This document shows, piece after piece, positions 63,753 to 64,000 of a DNA stretch of 64,000 nt; positions within the stretch are counted from its first letter, which is position 1; each line of letters starts with the position of its first letter. The notes under the pieces were generated by a model, which saw only the letters and a list, made by a program, of their open reading frames with translations, made no database searches and was not told the origin of the DNA. Origin of the DNA: Cylindrotheca closterium (lineage: Eukaryota; Bacillariophyta; Bacillariophyceae; Bacillariales; Bacillariaceae). Made by a program: the position numbers and the translations under genes. The stretch lies in assembly GCA_933822405.4 (NCBI GenBank), contig CAKOGP040002424.1, forward strand, positions 1 through 64,000, written 5' to 3'.

Positions 63753-64000
63753 TCCAGCTTGTCGTCAAATATTGATTCCATGATCGCTTCTTTGTAGGGG
63801 CTTATAATGAATTGTTTCTTCAATAGGAGGATGCTGGAGACTGGGAACCTGAATGCAAATACTACCATCTTCAAATAGCCCCAGCTCTCAAAAGTCATGC
63901 GAATCTCGGCAAGTTGCAAAGAGGCACCAATCGTCAACGGCTGGCGGTCAAACGAAACCATCAGTTTCAAAGTACCGCTGCGACTCGTCAAGCTGTGGTG

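Noticed and set aside
63626..63991. 121-codon minus-strand ORF at window end
   Set aside because: Mostly antisense to the last GH16 exon and its 3' flank; no features. The last 250 bases otherwise show nothing.
1..64000. Transposon, integrated virus, CRISPR array or gene cluster
   Set aside because: No reverse transcriptase, transposase, integrase, terminal repeat or regularly spaced array was seen; neighbouring genes are functionally unrelated housekeeping and surface genes.

Overview
This window is nuclear DNA of a photosynthetic stramenopile, most likely a diatom. The genes are dense and lie on both strands. Introns are short (about 60-230 bp, one of 543 bp) with GT..AG ends. Several proteins carry a signal peptide followed by an ASAF-like motif with Phe, typical of diatom plastid presequences. 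The gene content is fully eukaryotic (GEMIN2, ATG101, TRM6, MCM8, VDAC, FEX, mitochondrial LepA/GUF1, xanthine dehydrogenase, a Kre6/Skn1-type GH16). I did not identify the species. Splice joins were worked out by hand from GT/AG sites, frame and family continuity.

Layout. 0-6.5 kb: two head-to-tail copies of a predicted-ATPase/helical-repeat protein, the first cut by the window start. 6.9-13.5 kb (all minus): an F-box/cytochrome b5 fusion, a membrane-anchored GH5 glucanase and a secreted Notch-repeat protein. 14-22 kb: a multipass membrane protein, GEMIN2, a Rossmann methyltransferase, a cytochrome P450 and a plastid-type protein with two methyltransferase folds. 22-32 kb: MCM8 divergent from a two-domain fluoride exporter, an NDC1-like nucleoporin and GUF1. 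32-43 kb: a repetitive disordered protein, a large LRR receptor-like protein, a multipass SAM-domain protein, an HxxxD acyltransferase and a plastid-type calycin-like protein. 43.5-48.3 kb: five-exon xanthine dehydrogenase with a CRE-containing inverted repeat upstream. 49-64 kb: a small WGW-motif protein, a degenerate Hsp70-like membrane protein, a CCZ1-like longin protein, TRM6, a small anchored protein, ATG101 head-to-head with VDAC, and a seven-exon GH16 protein.

Functional themes. The GH5 and GH16 proteins fit beta-1,3/1,6-glucan (chrysolaminarin) metabolism. ATG101, CCZ1-like and the SAM-domain protein with a dileucine tail fit endomembrane and autophagy traffic. No operon or mobile element was found, and there is no CRISPR array. 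No rRNA or tRNA gene was recognised by eye.

Assembly warning. Two runs of 10 N (17140-17149 and 58127-58136) are each flanked by an exact 127-bp direct repeat. The first 127 bases of the window are also identical to 5000-5126, with the first mismatch at base 128. This is the mark of a de Bruijn assembly with k=127. The flanking repeats are almost certainly one sequence written twice, and the window start is probably a contig end.
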